Positions 1 to 9,887 of a stretch of DNA of 64,000 nucleotides are shown piece by piece. The position numbers and the translations under genes are program-made. How positions within the stretch are numbered: the stretch's first letter is position 1; every line of letters begins with the position of its first letter. The stretch is from CAUZWH01 sp965247665 (GTDB lineage: Bacteria; Pseudomonadota; Alphaproteobacteria; SHVV01): positions 248,001 to 312,000 of the forward strand of contig CBDFHH010000003.1 of assembly GCA_965247665.1 (NCBI GenBank), in the 5' to 3' direction. The notes beneath the pieces were generated by a model that worked only from the letters and a program-made list of their open reading frames with translations, was not told the DNA's origin and ran no database searches.

Positions 1-224
1 CGGGAAGTATCGAAGGATACAAATACTCGAGCTCCTATATCGACGCGCGCAAGAAGGGTCTCGTCTAGACCGAAGAAGAGATCGTCAAATCCTTGGCCAA
101 CCCCAAGAAATACCTTGCCGCCTATCTTGGCGTAAAAAAGGCCAAGAGCAGAATGACGGCCCGATTCAAGAAACGGGCGGACCGTGAGAACGCCGTCGCC
201 GACCTCAAGGAAGCCGCGCGGTAG
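1..224 (+). pseudogene. Class I cytochrome c, C-terminal part, with in-frame amber codon
   Basis: The gene enters from before the window. Reading from base 3 gives GSIEGYKYSSSYIDARKKGLV, a TAG at 66-68, then TEEEIVKSLANPKKYLAAYL and an end at TAG 222-224. The pattern (G-x-EG-Y-KYS ... W-T-EE ... L-PKKY ... RMTARFKK ... DRENAVADLK) is the back half of a mitochondrial-type class I cytochrome c, with M in SRMTARF as likely sixth haem ligand. The amber codon sits exactly where the family has the conserved Trp (TGG to TAG, one G-to-A change). It is therefore a nonsense pseudogene or a base-call error. The haem-binding CxxCH would lie upstream of the window and cannot be seen. Confidence 0.75.
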
Positions 225-236
225 GACGGGCCGCGC

Positions 237-1154
237 CTAGTCGGGCCGGGCTTCGCGCCGACCTCGTTCGGCCAGCACGATACCCGCAAGTACCGCAGCG
301 CCGGCGATCGCTTGCAGCATCGTGAGGGTTTCCGCGAACAGGATCCAGGCGAACAGCGCGGCAAAAACCGGTACGATCAACAGGCTGACCGAGCCAAAGG
401 ACGCCGGCAGGTGGGCAAAGGCGTAGGTCATCATCGTCTGGCCGGCGATGTTGCCGATCAGCGCAAAACCTGCCACCACCAGCCAGCCCTCCATCGAATG
501 CGGTATCAATGTTTCGCCGACTGCGGCCGCGACAGGCAGCAACATGAGGGGGGCCAGGGTCAGCGTCCACAGCATGATCGTCGCCGTCGACTGGGTTTGA
601 CGCAGACGCTTCAGCGTGAGCGCGTAGGCGCTGAACCCGAGGGTCGACAGCACCGCCAGCACGTCGCCCAACGCCACGGTGGAGAACCCGGTGGCTCCGG
701 CTCGGGTAAGGAGGATCGAACCCGCAACCGCCACAACCAACCCGATGACGAATACCCGCGTGATCACCTCCCTGAACAGAAACCACGCCCCGATCGCAAC
801 GACGATCGGGTGCAGGCTACCGAGCAGGGCGGCGTTCGCGACCGAAGTGTAGAGAAACGAGCTGTGCCACAGCGACAGGTCGACCGTAATGGCGACGGCC
901 GACGCGACCAGCCAGCGGGTATCGCTGCGGGTTCGGCTCGGCGCCGTCGCTTGCGGACGACGACGGGCCTCGATCCGGCACCACACCCAAACCAGGGGCA
1001 GGGCGAGGATCATGCGCCAGAACCCGGTTGCAATCGGCCCGACATCCGCCAACTTCACGAACACCGGCGTAAGCGCGAAGCAGAGTGAACCGCCGAAGAT
1101 AGCGATCAACGGTAACAGGCGGGGCGGCCGCGTCGAGTTGGTTGCGATTGTCAC
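237..1154 (-). CDS. EamA/DMT-family drug-metabolite transporter
   Basis: A 305-residue protein with about ten hydrophobic helices arranged as two EamA repeats, the usual size for this inner-membrane family, which exports metabolites or amino acids; the substrate cannot be told. The first repeat opens with IAIFGGSLCFALTPVFVKLA and the second contains SVSLLIVPVFAALFAWILF. Translation appears to start at GTG 1154, with only a weak Shine-Dalgarno upstream. The gene ends 13 bases from the cytochrome c remnant and is convergent with it; it is divergent from the alkane-hydroxylase-like gene. A decayed, clearly related copy of its 3' third lies at 23380-23680. Confidence 0.88.
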   Translation of the reverse strand: MTIATNSTRPPRLLPLIAIFGGSLCFALTPVFVKLADVGPIATGFWRMILALPLVWVWCRIEARRRPQATAPSRTRSDTRWLVASAVAITVDLSLWHSSFLYTSVANAALLGSLHPIVVAIGAWFLFREVITRVFVIGLVVAVAGSILLTRAGATGFSTVALGDVLAVLSTLGFSAYALTLKRLRQTQSTATIMLWTLTLAPLMLLPVAAAVGETLIPHSMEGWLVVAGFALIGNIAGQTMMTYAFAHLPASFGSVSLLIVPVFAALFAWILFAETLTMLQAIAGAAVLAGIVLAERGRREARPD

Positions 1155-1279
1155 GATGGCTTAGACAAACAGGTGCGCCAGGGAGCTCCGGTTGATTCGG
1201 CGGTGCCCGCACTGGCATTCGAGCCGAGTTTCCCCATCTATTGGAGTGGCGGCAAGACCTGTGGGAAGAGGTTGAGGCG

Positions 1280-2326
1280 ATGCCGATGCGACGTCATCTG
1301 TTCTGGCACGCTTATCTGATACCGGCGAGCGTCATTGTCGGCTTGAGCATCGGTGGTTGGTACACGTTCCTGACCGCGATACTGCTGTTCGTCGTCAATC
1401 CGCTAACCGACCCGCTGTTCCCGAACGACCGACGCAACCCGCGCCCCGACGAGATCGCCGGGCTCGAGCGCACCCGCGCCTGGAGTTGGCCGCTCTGGTT
1501 TGCGGTTCCGACACAACTCGCGATTATCGGAATCGGACTCTGGGCTATCGCCGCGTCCGACCTCAGCCGGCTCGAGCAGATCGGTCTTACGCTGTCGGTC
1601 GGGCTCAGCGGCGGCGCATTCGGCATTACGATCGCGCACGAGCTCATGCACCGGCTTCATTGGAGCGATCGGCTGCTGGCGACGATCCTGCTGACCAGCA
1701 CCTCGTATCCTCATTATTCGATCGAGCATGTTAATGGCCACCACCGCAATGTCGGTCTGCGGCAGGATCCCGCGACCGCGCGCAAAGGAGAGGGCTACTA
1801 CGCATTCCTGCGCCGGGCATTGGTCGGCAGCCTGGTGAGCGCATGGCATATCGAGTGCGATCGTTTGGAACGTCGCGGCAAGCGCCCGGCATCGCTGGCC
1901 AATGGAATGGTGCGATACGGAATCGCCACCGTAATCGTCTATGCGGCCATCTTGGTGGCGTTTGGCTGGCCCGGGATATTGTTTTTCGCCGCGCAGAGTT
2001 TCGTGGCGATCGCCGAACTCGAGATGATCAACTATATCGAGCACTATGGTCTCGTCCGGCGGCAGAACGGTGGCGCGACCGAACCCGTCGCCGCGCACCA
2101 TGCCTGGGATACCGACTCGCCCCTCACCAACTGGTATCTGTTCCAGCTCGGCCGCCACGCCGACCACCACCTCCATGCGGGGCGCCGCTATCAGCTGCTT
2201 GAGAGCCTCGATGACAGCCCGCGCCTACCGGCGGGCTATTCCGCGATGGTCGTCCTGGCGATGATTCCGCCGTGGTGGCGACGGGTGATGGATCACCGCG
2301 TCGAAGCGGCTCTGGAGCGTGGTTAG
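1280..2326 (+). CDS. AlkB-type membrane non-haem di-iron hydroxylase (alkane 1-monooxygenase family)
   Basis: A 348-residue polytopic protein (ATG 1280; a TTG at 1241 is in frame but less likely). It carries the histidine boxes of integral-membrane di-iron hydroxylases: HELMH, EHVNGHH, and LGRHADHHLH, plus the AlkB-specific NYIEHYGL segment. These histidines hold two irons that activate O2 for terminal hydroxylation of an alkyl chain in the inner membrane. No rubredoxin or rubredoxin reductase gene, the usual electron donors, lies nearby, so they would have to be encoded elsewhere. The exact substrate (alkane or another alkyl chain) cannot be read from sequence. Confidence 0.88.
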   Translation: MPMRRHLFWHAYLIPASVIVGLSIGGWYTFLTAILLFVVNPLTDPLFPNDRRNPRPDEIAGLERTRAWSWPLWFAVPTQLAIIGIGLWAIAASDLSRLEQIGLTLSVGLSGGAFGITIAHELMHRLHWSDRLLATILLTSTSYPHYSIEHVNGHHRNVGLRQDPATARKGEGYYAFLRRALVGSLVSAWHIECDRLERRGKRPASLANGMVRYGIATVIVYAAILVAFGWPGILFFAAQSFVAIAELEMINYIEHYGLVRRQNGGATEPVAAHHAWDTDSPLTNWYLFQLGRHADHHLHAGRRYQLLESLDDSPRLPAGYSAMVVLAMIPPWWRRVMDHRVEAALERG

Positions 2327-2476
2327 TGGCGGACAGCGCCGTGCCGGCAAATGCCGTGTTCGATGCTTGGCGATAAGACCGTCATCCGAACGGGAGATCC
2401 GAGCCAGACCGTTTGCATGGTGCGGCCCGTTCGCGTCAGGTTAGTGCTACTCCCCTGATACTGAAAAGGGCCCGCC

Positions 2477-2623
2477 ATGAACGAGGACGACGAGAAACGT
2501 ACCGCGGCCTACATTGCCAAGATCACCGCCCTGATGTGCGTCCGCAAAACCAAGCTCAAGAAGCTCCACGCTAGGATCGCACCCGTCAGCCGAATAGGGG
2601 ACGACTCGGATAGTGGGGGCTGA
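2477..2623 (+). CDS. Small conserved protein, probably 3' truncated
   Basis: ATG 2477 is preceded at good spacing by AAAGGG and opens a 48-codon frame starting MNEDDEKRTAAYIAKITALM and continuing CVRKTKLKKLHARIAPVSRIGDDSD before TGA. This looks like the N-terminal half of a roughly 100-residue conserved protein family I remember from accessory regions (YIAKxTALMCVRNT ... LHAG ... GDxSDV), function unknown. After GDDSD the family-like continuation appears in another frame (VGADGSELSRM, from 2613), so the gene seems to have lost a base and been shortened. It abuts the SIR2 gene directly. Confidence applies to it being a real or recently real gene. Confidence 0.5.
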   Translation: MNEDDEKRTAAYIAKITALMCVRKTKLKKLHARIAPVSRIGDDSDSGG

Positions 2624-2642
2624 CGGTTCGGAGTTGAGCCGC

Positions 2643-5600
2643 ATGGCAGCGGACATCGAAGACCGTGGCGTCGTGCTCGGTGTCGGCTTGCCGCCCATCC
2701 CGGAACGCCTGTTGCTGGCGCATGCGCGCGGCGAAGTGCTCTTCATCTGCGGCGCTGGCATTTCGCAGCCGGCAGGTCTGCCGGATTTCCGTGAACTGGT
2801 CCTCGGTGTTTATGAGCGACTCGATGCGGCAGTTCATGAAGTCATCTCTCGTCTGCCGCGTGACGCCTGCAACCAATGGCAAGCCGACTGCTCAGGTCTT
2901 ACCAATCACCAAGCGGCCGAAGTAAGGCGTTTCATTGCTCGCGATTACGATGTCGTGTTGGGCATGCTCGAACGCCGCCTGGACGATCGGACACGAGGCG
3001 ACAGCAGGGTAAGGCACCATGTCGCTACGCTCCTGCGAGCCAAAGGAAACAAGCCGGCCGCCATCCATCGCACACTCATGCGCCTCGCCGACCGCGGCGA
3101 CGCGGTGACGATCGTCACGACCAACTTCGACCTCCTGCTTGAGGCGGCCGGGAAACGTCTTCGACCCCGGGTCGAGACCTATGCGCTGGGCTCGATCCCG
3201 CGCCCAATGAGACGGAAGGAGTTTGCCGGCGTGCTCCATATCCACGGGGCGTTGGACACGAAGTCGAGTCGGTTCTCGGAGCTTGTTCTCTCCGACCAGG
3301 ACTTCGGTGAGTACTATCTGCGGCGGCGGGTCGTCCCGGATTTCATCTATGACGCCGCGCGCCTGTTTCACCTCGTCCTGGTCGGCTACAGCGCCAACGA
3401 TCCACCGATGCGATATCTCTTGAACGCCGTTGCGGCGGACGGATCTCGTTTTGACGACCTCAGGGAGCGGTTCACCTTCCACGGGCCAACCCTCCTGACC
3501 CGGTGGCGCTGGAAGATTGGAAATCGCGCGGGATCACTCCGATCCACTATGACTCCAAGAACGATCACGCCGAACTAAACGAAACGCTGAAACGGTGGGC
3601 TGAGCTTTCGGCCATTAACGGAGAAACAAAAGCGATCGAGAAGGAGATCCAGCGAATCGTGAAAGCTGCCAGATCCGCCGCATCCGAAGCGGACCGCGAC
3701 CTGTTCGATCATTTGCTCAGGAGGAGCAACGCCAACGAGCGCGTTCGATTGTCGGCGTTGGCATCCGATGCAAAAGCCGATCCGAAGTGGCTCCACGCCA
3801 TTCTGGAGATTTGCGGGGAGAAAGACCGGGGGCGCAAATCGTGATTCCTCCCTGGGCGACCCTCGACGGCAACGATCGCGCCATGTTTCAGGCAACACTC
3901 GCTTTCTTGGAAAAACGCTTGGCCGAGTCCGATACGATCGAGTGGGCACTGAGCTTGAAACCTGATCGGCATATTGAACGGATGGCGGTCGCCGAGTTGT
4001 TGAACAGGCCCGAAAAGGTGGCGCTCGATGAGCCCTGGGGAAGCGCTTGGCGCCTGATCGAAGAGAGTTGGTCCCAGGTCGCCGTCGAAGAAGGCCCCTC
4101 AACGGCGATCTACGACATCCAAAAGCGCCTTCGTCACGGAGACCGTTCCGGCGCAATCGTATCTGCAATCGTGAACCTCGTGGCGCCACGTTTGAAAATT
4201 GAGCCGTTCGGCCCCACCCGATGGCAGCTCCAAAAGAAGCCGCGCCGTCCCAGCGCGGTCGATCATCTGCTGTCGGCGCGGCTCACGAGCGGCGATCTCA
4301 TTGATCTGAATGTTCTGGAGCTGGCACAACTCAAGGAAACCCCCTTTCTCTCCGCTTTGGCGAATGCGCTTGAGGCAGCCATTAATCACGGCCTGGACAT
4401 CGCCCGTCGGATTGGCTGGGATGGGGAATCGCAGTCTGGGCGATTAGGCTCTTTGTTCCGGGTCTCCTACACACAGTCCGCCCCAGGAGCGGATGAAGAG
4501 GATGAGCCCGACGCCTATCCTCGCGGCATCGCCCCTGCAGTCAAACTGCTCCACGCCGTTGTGGAGCGCATTGCCGAGTTGGACCCCGGGGCCGCGCTGC
4601 CCGTCGTTCAACGCTGGCGTCTGCGGCCTTCACCCGTCCATACCCGGCTGTGGGCGGCGGCCGCATTGAATTCTTGCCTGGTTTCCGCCGAGGATATCGG
4701 TGCGTGTCTCATCGAGCTCGAAGATCGTCAGTTCTGGAAACTGCATGAGTTTTCGGAAATTGCCGAGCTTCGTGCATTGCGCTTTGCCGAGCTCGACCGA
4801 GACACACAGGATGTGATCGCCGCGCGGCTTCGCAAACTCCCGCCGCGCAATCATTGGCCGAAGAAGGCGGATGCCGCCGAAGTCAAATGCGCGCGGCTGT
4901 ATTGCGCCGTTCGGGAGCTCAAGCGGATCGAGATCGCCGGGGGCGATCTACCGCCCGACGCGCGCTCATGGCTGGAGGGCAGGATTGGGCAGTTTAGCGA
5001 ACTTGCCGAGATGGAGATCGATGACGGATTTCCCGGAGCACGCATGGTTCCTGACGTCCCTCCCGGACCCGATGACCGATACGACGCGCTTCAAGGCAGC
5101 GCACGATTGAGCGCCCTGGAAGCGGATTTGTCCGGTAATTGGGATATTTGGTACGGCGGCCCCGCAACACGCGCGAACGACTGGCTCCGACGATCGGGGA
5201 ACGCGACCCTTGTCCTCGGCGATCTGGAAGCTGTCGAGAACGGCGGCGACACGTTCCCGAACGTATGGAACTTCTTTGGTCAGGCGCATGCGCCCAAACA
5301 GCCGGGGACGAGAGACGATCCACAGCACGACTTGCACGGCGAGGCGGAACGCGTTCTGCGCCTGCTGGAAAAACTGTCCGACGGAACATTATCGGCCGCC
5401 ATCGAAGGAATCAGCCAGTGGCTGATGAGCTGGCGTAAACAGATCATCGCATTGCCCTCGGGCTCGCGGGTGTGGCTACGGATCTGGCCGATCGCCGTCG
5501 AATCGACAAATGCCGAGCGGCAACCAAGCGTCTTCTCGAGTGCCGCAGACGGCGATTGGAAACCCATGGGTCTCGATACGCTCAATAACCCCTCGGGAAA

Positions 5601-6561
5601 ACTTGTCGGCGTATTCTTGTCCGCTTGCCCTTCGCTCAATGAAGTACCTGCGCCCTTTGTCACCGGCAGCGACCTGCGCCAAATGCGGGACGCCGTCGTC
5701 GATGCCACCGGCAGAAGCGGTTTGATTGCGCGGTATCGGATGATCGAATTCCTGCCGTATTTTCTGAGGTCTGATAGCGACTGGACCCAGGAAAATTTGA
5801 TTTCTTCCTTGCTTAAGGACGACGATGCATCCCCTGTACTTTGGCCCGCTATCGCACAACGGCCTCGTTTCCACGATGTCCTGAAGATGATCGGAAATGA
5901 TATGGCCGGTTGGGCAACAGATCGGCGCATCCCGCGAGCAGCGCGGCAGCGTCTGGTGTTCAGCCTTGTCGTCGAATCCTTGCACGCATTCCGCGAGGCC
6001 CGTGAACCGGCGGTTCCCAAACCTCGCATCCAGCAAATGCTGCGGTCCCTCGATGACGAGCATCGGGCAACTGCGGCGAGCGCCATCCAACAGTACGTTC
6101 GTGACAATTCGCAAAAGACGACCAACAACCAAACTCCGCCGACGGCGGCAGAGCTGTTCCAATCCGCTGTTACACCCTTTCTTCAAAAAGTGTGGCCTCA
6201 GGAGCGTTCTTTGGCTACGCTGGGCGTTGGACGCACCTTCGCGAAGTTACCCGCGACCTCGAAAGAAGCTTTTGCCGACGCCGTCCAGGCGACCGAGCGC
6301 TTCCTCGTGCCTTTCGATTGCTGGTCGATACGCGAATATGGCCTTTATGGCAAAGACAATGGGGAAACGAAACTTTCCACCATCGATGATGAGGACAAAG
6401 CGCGGATGCTCTTGCGGCTGCTCGACTTGACCGTGGGAACATCGGAGACTGCGGTGATTCCCCGAGATCTGACGGACGCACTGGATCAAATCCGGTCCGT
6501 TGCTGGGCCTCTTGTCGATTCTCCGGAGTTCCGACGTCTTTCTACAGCCGCTCGCCGTTAG
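2643..6561 (+). pseudogene. Giant SIR2-domain protein (SIR2 + DUF4020-like), broken by two one-base frameshifts
   Basis: Three consecutive frames make one protein of about 1,300 residues. Part 1 (ATG 2643, possibly GTG 2673) holds a SIR2-like NAD-binding/NADase fold: FICGAGIS, GLPDF, TTNFD, HIHGALD and VGYSANDPP. At 3486-3488 the frame must gain one base, after which NPPDPVALEDWKSRGITPIH continues in the second frame; at the G5 run 3828-3832 one more base is needed to pass from EKDRG into AQIVIPPWATLDGND. The remaining 909 residues are helical, ending in a region (VWPQERSLAT ... FLVPFDCWSIREYGLYG ... LLRLLDLTVGT) that I recall as DUF4020, a partner of SIR2 in putative anti-phage proteins. Both lesions are single-base losses at G/C runs, so error, decay and frameshifting all remain possible. 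Confidence 0.8.
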
Positions 6562-6565
6562 CCGG

Positions 6566-6735
6566 CACTATAGCCAGGTTGAAGCTCAGTCCATCAAGTA
6601 CCAGACAATCGTCGCAGAGCTGCCGATGGCTAAGGAATCAGCCGACTTCGACTTCGCTGCCGCACCAGCCAACGAGCTCCCGGTTCGCGAGTTCTCGACC
6701 GGCGGCCTTCTCGCCAGCCAACGCTACGCCGTTCT
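6566..6735 (+). mobile_element. istB: Remnant of IS21-family IstB ATPase
   Basis: The frame here reads SIKYQTIVAELPMAKESADF then DFAAAPANELPVREFSTGGLLASQRYAVL. That is the linker just before the P-loop of the IS21 helper ATPase IstB (family pattern KYQ...LPLAKDxxDFDF...NE..VR.L..G.FL..QRN.VL). The copy stops before the Walker A motif and has no start, so it is a short scar of an insertion sequence abutting the SIR2 gene. No istA, no terminal inverted repeats and no target duplication could be identified. Confidence 0.7.
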
Positions 6736-6883
6736 AAAAATGCGTATGCCGCGCGACTGGGCATGGCAGAGCGAGTGGAGGGCGTTCGGCACTATCCGAT
6801 ATAATCCCCTTGTGAAGGCGTAAAAACACTTTTTAGAACAGCGCAATTGCCTCTGCGCGCGCTGACGACAGGAGGAGCAGAGC

Positions 6884-8050
6884 ATGTCCGAACTGAAATA
6901 CGTGTTTTCGGCCGACTCGCACATCGTCGAGCCCTTTGATCTCTGGACCAACGCGCTTGGCGCCAAGCACGGCGAGCTGCTGCCGCAAGAGGTCAGCCAC
7001 TGCAACGGCGTCGACGGCAAATACTTCTATACCGGCATCGAGTACATTCAGATGGCCGACCTCGATCCCACCGACACCGCCGATTCCGGTGGGGACTCGA
7101 CCGGCCTCGACCCCGAGCTCGAAGACAAGGTGATGCGCACCAACAGCGACCCGGCGCTCCGCCTCGAGCTCATGGACCTCGATGGCGTGGCCGCGGAGTT
7201 CATCACCTCGACCTGGATGCTGTTCTCGATGCGCATCCCGGATATGGAGGTGGTTCGCGACTGTTGCAGCGTCTACAACGACTGGGTCGCCGAGTATTGC
7301 AGCCACGATCCAAAGCGCCTTCTGGCGTCGGCGATGATCGCCATGGAGGACGTCGACTGGGCGGTGGCGGAGCTGGAAAAAGCCGCGAAAAAGAACATGG
7401 GCGGCGCGGTTGTCTACTGTGACACGAAGCCGCATATGCTGCCCTACCGGCACAAGCATTACGACCGCTTCTGGGCGGCGGCTCAGGACCTGAACATGCC
7501 GGTGATGCTGCACATCGTGACCGGCCAGGTGAGGGACCTGTACACCCTGCAAACCCCGGCCGAGCGTGAGCTCATTCCGCGCTTGTCGCTTGAGCTGTTC
7601 CAGGAGGGCGGCCTCGTACTGGCCAACGAATTCATCTTCGGCGGTGTTCTCGATCGCTTTCCGAAGCTGCAGCTCATCCTTGGCGAGTTCGAGATCTCGT
7701 GGCTGCCGAACTACATGTTTCGGCTGAATCAGCTGCAAGGCGCGTTGGGACAATCGGTCGGTCTAAGCAAGACCGATCGTCCGATCGAAGAATATTTCGC
7801 GACCCAGGTGTGGCACGGCTTCGTCGATGACGAGTATTTCGACCGGTCCTACGATATTGCCGGATCGACTCGGATTTTGTGGGGTTCGGACTTCCCGCAT
7901 CCCAGGAACACCTTCCCCAACTCGCACGCGGTCCTCGAGCGGGTACTCAAGAACGTCCCCAACGACGTCAAGGCCGACGTCGCCGGGCTTAACGCCGCGC
8001 GGCTGTTCGGCGTCGACGTCCCCCAGCACCTCACGGAAGCAGCCGAGTAA
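6884..8050 (+). CDS. Amidohydrolase family 2 metal-dependent hydrolase/decarboxylase
   Basis: A 388-residue TIM-barrel protein of the ACMSD/amidohydrolase-2 type. The first strand carries the D-x-H version of the metal motif (ADSHIVEP, residues 10-17); later ligands are seen in VMLHIVTG and in GSDFPHPRN near the end, the family's typical last-strand Asp. Members decarboxylate or hydrolyse aromatic and heterocyclic acids with a zinc ion; the substrate is not predictable. A strong ribosome-binding site (AGGAGG) lies about 9 bases before ATG 6884. It seems to be a single-gene unit followed directly by two tight stem-loops. Confidence 0.88.
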   Translation: MSELKYVFSADSHIVEPFDLWTNALGAKHGELLPQEVSHCNGVDGKYFYTGIEYIQMADLDPTDTADSGGDSTGLDPELEDKVMRTNSDPALRLELMDLDGVAAEFITSTWMLFSMRIPDMEVVRDCCSVYNDWVAEYCSHDPKRLLASAMIAMEDVDWAVAELEKAAKKNMGGAVVYCDTKPHMLPYRHKHYDRFWAAAQDLNMPVMLHIVTGQVRDLYTLQTPAERELIPRLSLELFQEGGLVLANEFIFGGVLDRFPKLQLILGEFEISWLPNYMFRLNQLQGALGQSVGLSKTDRPIEEYFATQVWHGFVDDEYFDRSYDIAGSTRILWGSDFPHPRNTFPNSHAVLERVLKNVPNDVKADVAGLNAARLFGVDVPQHLTEAAE

Positions 8051-8134
8051 GGGCGGAGCGCCCTCTCCCTCGCGGGAGAATTCGAAGGTGGGGCCGTCGT
8101 GCCGAACATCCTCCCTGTGGAGAGGGTAGGGAGG
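8051..8134 (+). terminator. Stem-loop cluster (terminator or REP-like element)
   Basis: Immediately after the stop codon there are two perfect back-to-back hairpins: GGGCG-GAG-CGCCC (8051-8063) and TCTCCC-TCGC-GGGAGA (8064-8079). A third perfect 7-bp stem (CCTCCCT/AGGGAGG, 11-base loop) spans 8110-8134. There is no T-run, so this may be a REP-type extragenic repeat that acts as an mRNA end or stabiliser between two convergent genes rather than a classic intrinsic terminator. Confidence 0.5.
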
Positions 8135-8371
8135 GCGAAACCAACGGCGTCAGCACGCCTTCGTGGGGCGAGGGGGCCGGCATCTAAATGCGGATTCCCA
8201 ACCGCCACGCTTTCCCCACACGCCCTGCAGCGCCGCGAAAGACGTGATCGCCTGACGGGCACGCGCCGGTGGCCGTAACGCGGCGCAGTTGTTCCCCCCA
8301 TTGTCGGGGCGAGGTGGGAGTGAATCGCCCGACAGCGATTCAACCGCGCCCGAACGCGGTCGGACTGCGCG
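8135..8371. other. Intergenic region without a recognisable gene
   Basis: About 240 bases between the convergent amidohydrolase and MBL hydrolase genes. I see no conserved reading frame, RNA gene or clear regulatory motif here. Confidence 0.6.
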
Positions 8372-9250
8372 CTAATCGACGAAATCGAACGTCGTGCCGC
8401 CGGCGGCGGTGCCGACGATACGGCCGGCGGTTTCACCGCCGAAATGGCAAGGCACGATCAGCGTGCCGGCATCCGCGTGCGCGTCGACGAAGCCGATGCG
8501 GCTCTGTGCCGACATCTCCATGTCCATGCAGAAGCAGGTCGACCAGTGCGGTTCGCGCACCTGTACGGGCGAGTGCATCAGATCGCCGATCAGCACGCCC
8601 GCATCGCCGTTCGACTGCAGGTGCACGACGATGTGGCCCGGCGTATGGCCGGGCGTCGGCTCGAAATGGATGCCGCGTTCGAGTTCGAAGTCGCCGTCAA
8701 CCAGTTCCGCCAGCCCGGCCTCCATCACCGGCAGCACGCTGTCGATAAACGTGTCGCCGATGCGTGCCGAGGCGCCGCCGGCACTGTCGGCCTCCCAGTA
8801 TTCGTACTCGTCGCGCGCGAAGATGTAGCGCGCGTTGGGGAAGGTCGGCACCCAGCGGCCGTCCTCGAGCCGCGTGTTCCAGCCGGCGTGGTCGGGGTGC
8901 ATGTGGGTACACATGACGACGTCGATCGCCTCGGGCGCGTAGCCGAGTGCCTGCAGATTGTCGAGCCACGGGCCGTTGCGCATGTTGAATTGCGCGTACC
9001 GCCGCGGCTTGTGGTTGCCGATGCAGGTGTCGACGAGGATGTTGGCGCGCGGTGTTTCGACGACGAACGACTGGTAGGCAAGCCGAATGAGGCCCGTATC
9101 GGCTTCGGCGAATTCCGGCACCATCCACTCCATGTGCGCGGCGAGCATGTCGGCATCGGCCGTCGGGAATATCTCGGCCGGCGTCCGTTCGGGCATCGTC
9201 GCTTCGACGACGGCGCGGATCGCGAAATCGCCCACGGCTTGCGGTTTCAA
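8372..9250 (-). CDS. MBL-fold metallo-hydrolase
   Basis: A 292-residue metallo-beta-lactamase-fold hydrolase. The zinc-binding H-x-H-x-D-H is intact as THMHPDH (residues 115-121), with further ligands in TPGHTPGH, GDLMHS and the late VPCHFGG. The family hydrolyses lactones, thioesters or phosphodiesters; this subfamily has no assigned substrate. The start appears to be TTG 9250, 8-9 bases after a GGGGGA ribosome-binding sequence; a GTG five codons on is an alternative. It lies 18 bases downstream of a damaged tandem copy of itself, so the two probably arose by duplication and were co-transcribed. Confidence 0.85.
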   Translation of the reverse strand: MKPQAVGDFAIRAVVEATMPERTPAEIFPTADADMLAAHMEWMVPEFAEADTGLIRLAYQSFVVETPRANILVDTCIGNHKPRRYAQFNMRNGPWLDNLQALGYAPEAIDVVMCTHMHPDHAGWNTRLEDGRWVPTFPNARYIFARDEYEYWEADSAGGASARIGDTFIDSVLPVMEAGLAELVDGDFELERGIHFEPTPGHTPGHIVVHLQSNGDAGVLIGDLMHSPVQVREPHWSTCFCMDMEMSAQSRIGFVDAHADAGTLIVPCHFGGETAGRIVGTAAGGTTFDFVD

Positions 9251-9268
9251 CGTTTGTTCCCCCAGCTG

Positions 9269-9887
9269 CTAGGCGACGAAATCGAAGGTCGTGCCGACGC
9301 CGGCGGCCCCGACGATGCGCCCGGCCGTCTCGCCGGTAAAGTGGTGCGGCACGATCAGCGTCCCGGCGTCGGCGTGGCGGTCGACGAAGGCGCGGCGGGT
9401 GCGCGACGACATCGCCTGATCCCGGCAGAATGCGGTGCTCCATTCCGGTTCGCGCACTTGCACCGGGTGGTGCATCAGATCGCCGACGATGACGCCCGTG
9501 GCGCCGTTCGACCGCAGGTTCCGAACGACGTGGCCGGGCGAATCCCGGGCGTTGGCTCGAGCCGGATGCCGGTGCCGATCTCGTGGTCGTCCTCGACGAT
9601 TTCGGCGAGGCCGGCGTCGACGACCGTCAGCACGCTGTCATGGAAGGTTTCGCCGATACGCGGCGAGGCGCCGCCGGCGCTGTCGGCTTGCCATTGCTCG
9701 TATTCCTTGCGCGCGAAGACGTAGCGGGCGTTGGGGAAGGTCGGCACCCATTGGCCGTCGACCAGCAACGTGTTCCATCCGACATGGTCGGGGTGCAGAT
9801 GCGTGCACATGACGATGTCGATGTCTTCCGGCGCGAACCCGAACTCACGCAGATTGTCCAGCCACGGCCATTTGCGCATGTTGAACC
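9269..9887 (-). pseudogene. Damaged tandem copy of the MBL-fold hydrolase
   Basis: Similarity to the intact neighbour begins abruptly at RFNMRKWPWLDN, equal to about residue 88 of that protein, so the first 87 residues are missing. THLHPDH (zinc site) survives. In LEPTPG the frame is lost at about 9545: the sequence reads GGGATTCG where GGGCATTCG would restore PTPGHSPGHVV and the metal-binding His; the rest (NLRSNGATGVIVGDLMHHP ... VPHHFTGET ... FDFVA) continues in another frame to the stop at 9269. The 5' loss makes it a true pseudogene regardless of whether the one-base deletion is real. Confidence 0.8.

Noticed and set aside
6776..6805. Promoter with TATAAT at 6800-6805 before the amidohydrolase
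   Set aside because: A perfect -10 box but nothing like TTGACA at 16-18 bases upstream; too weak to list as a feature.
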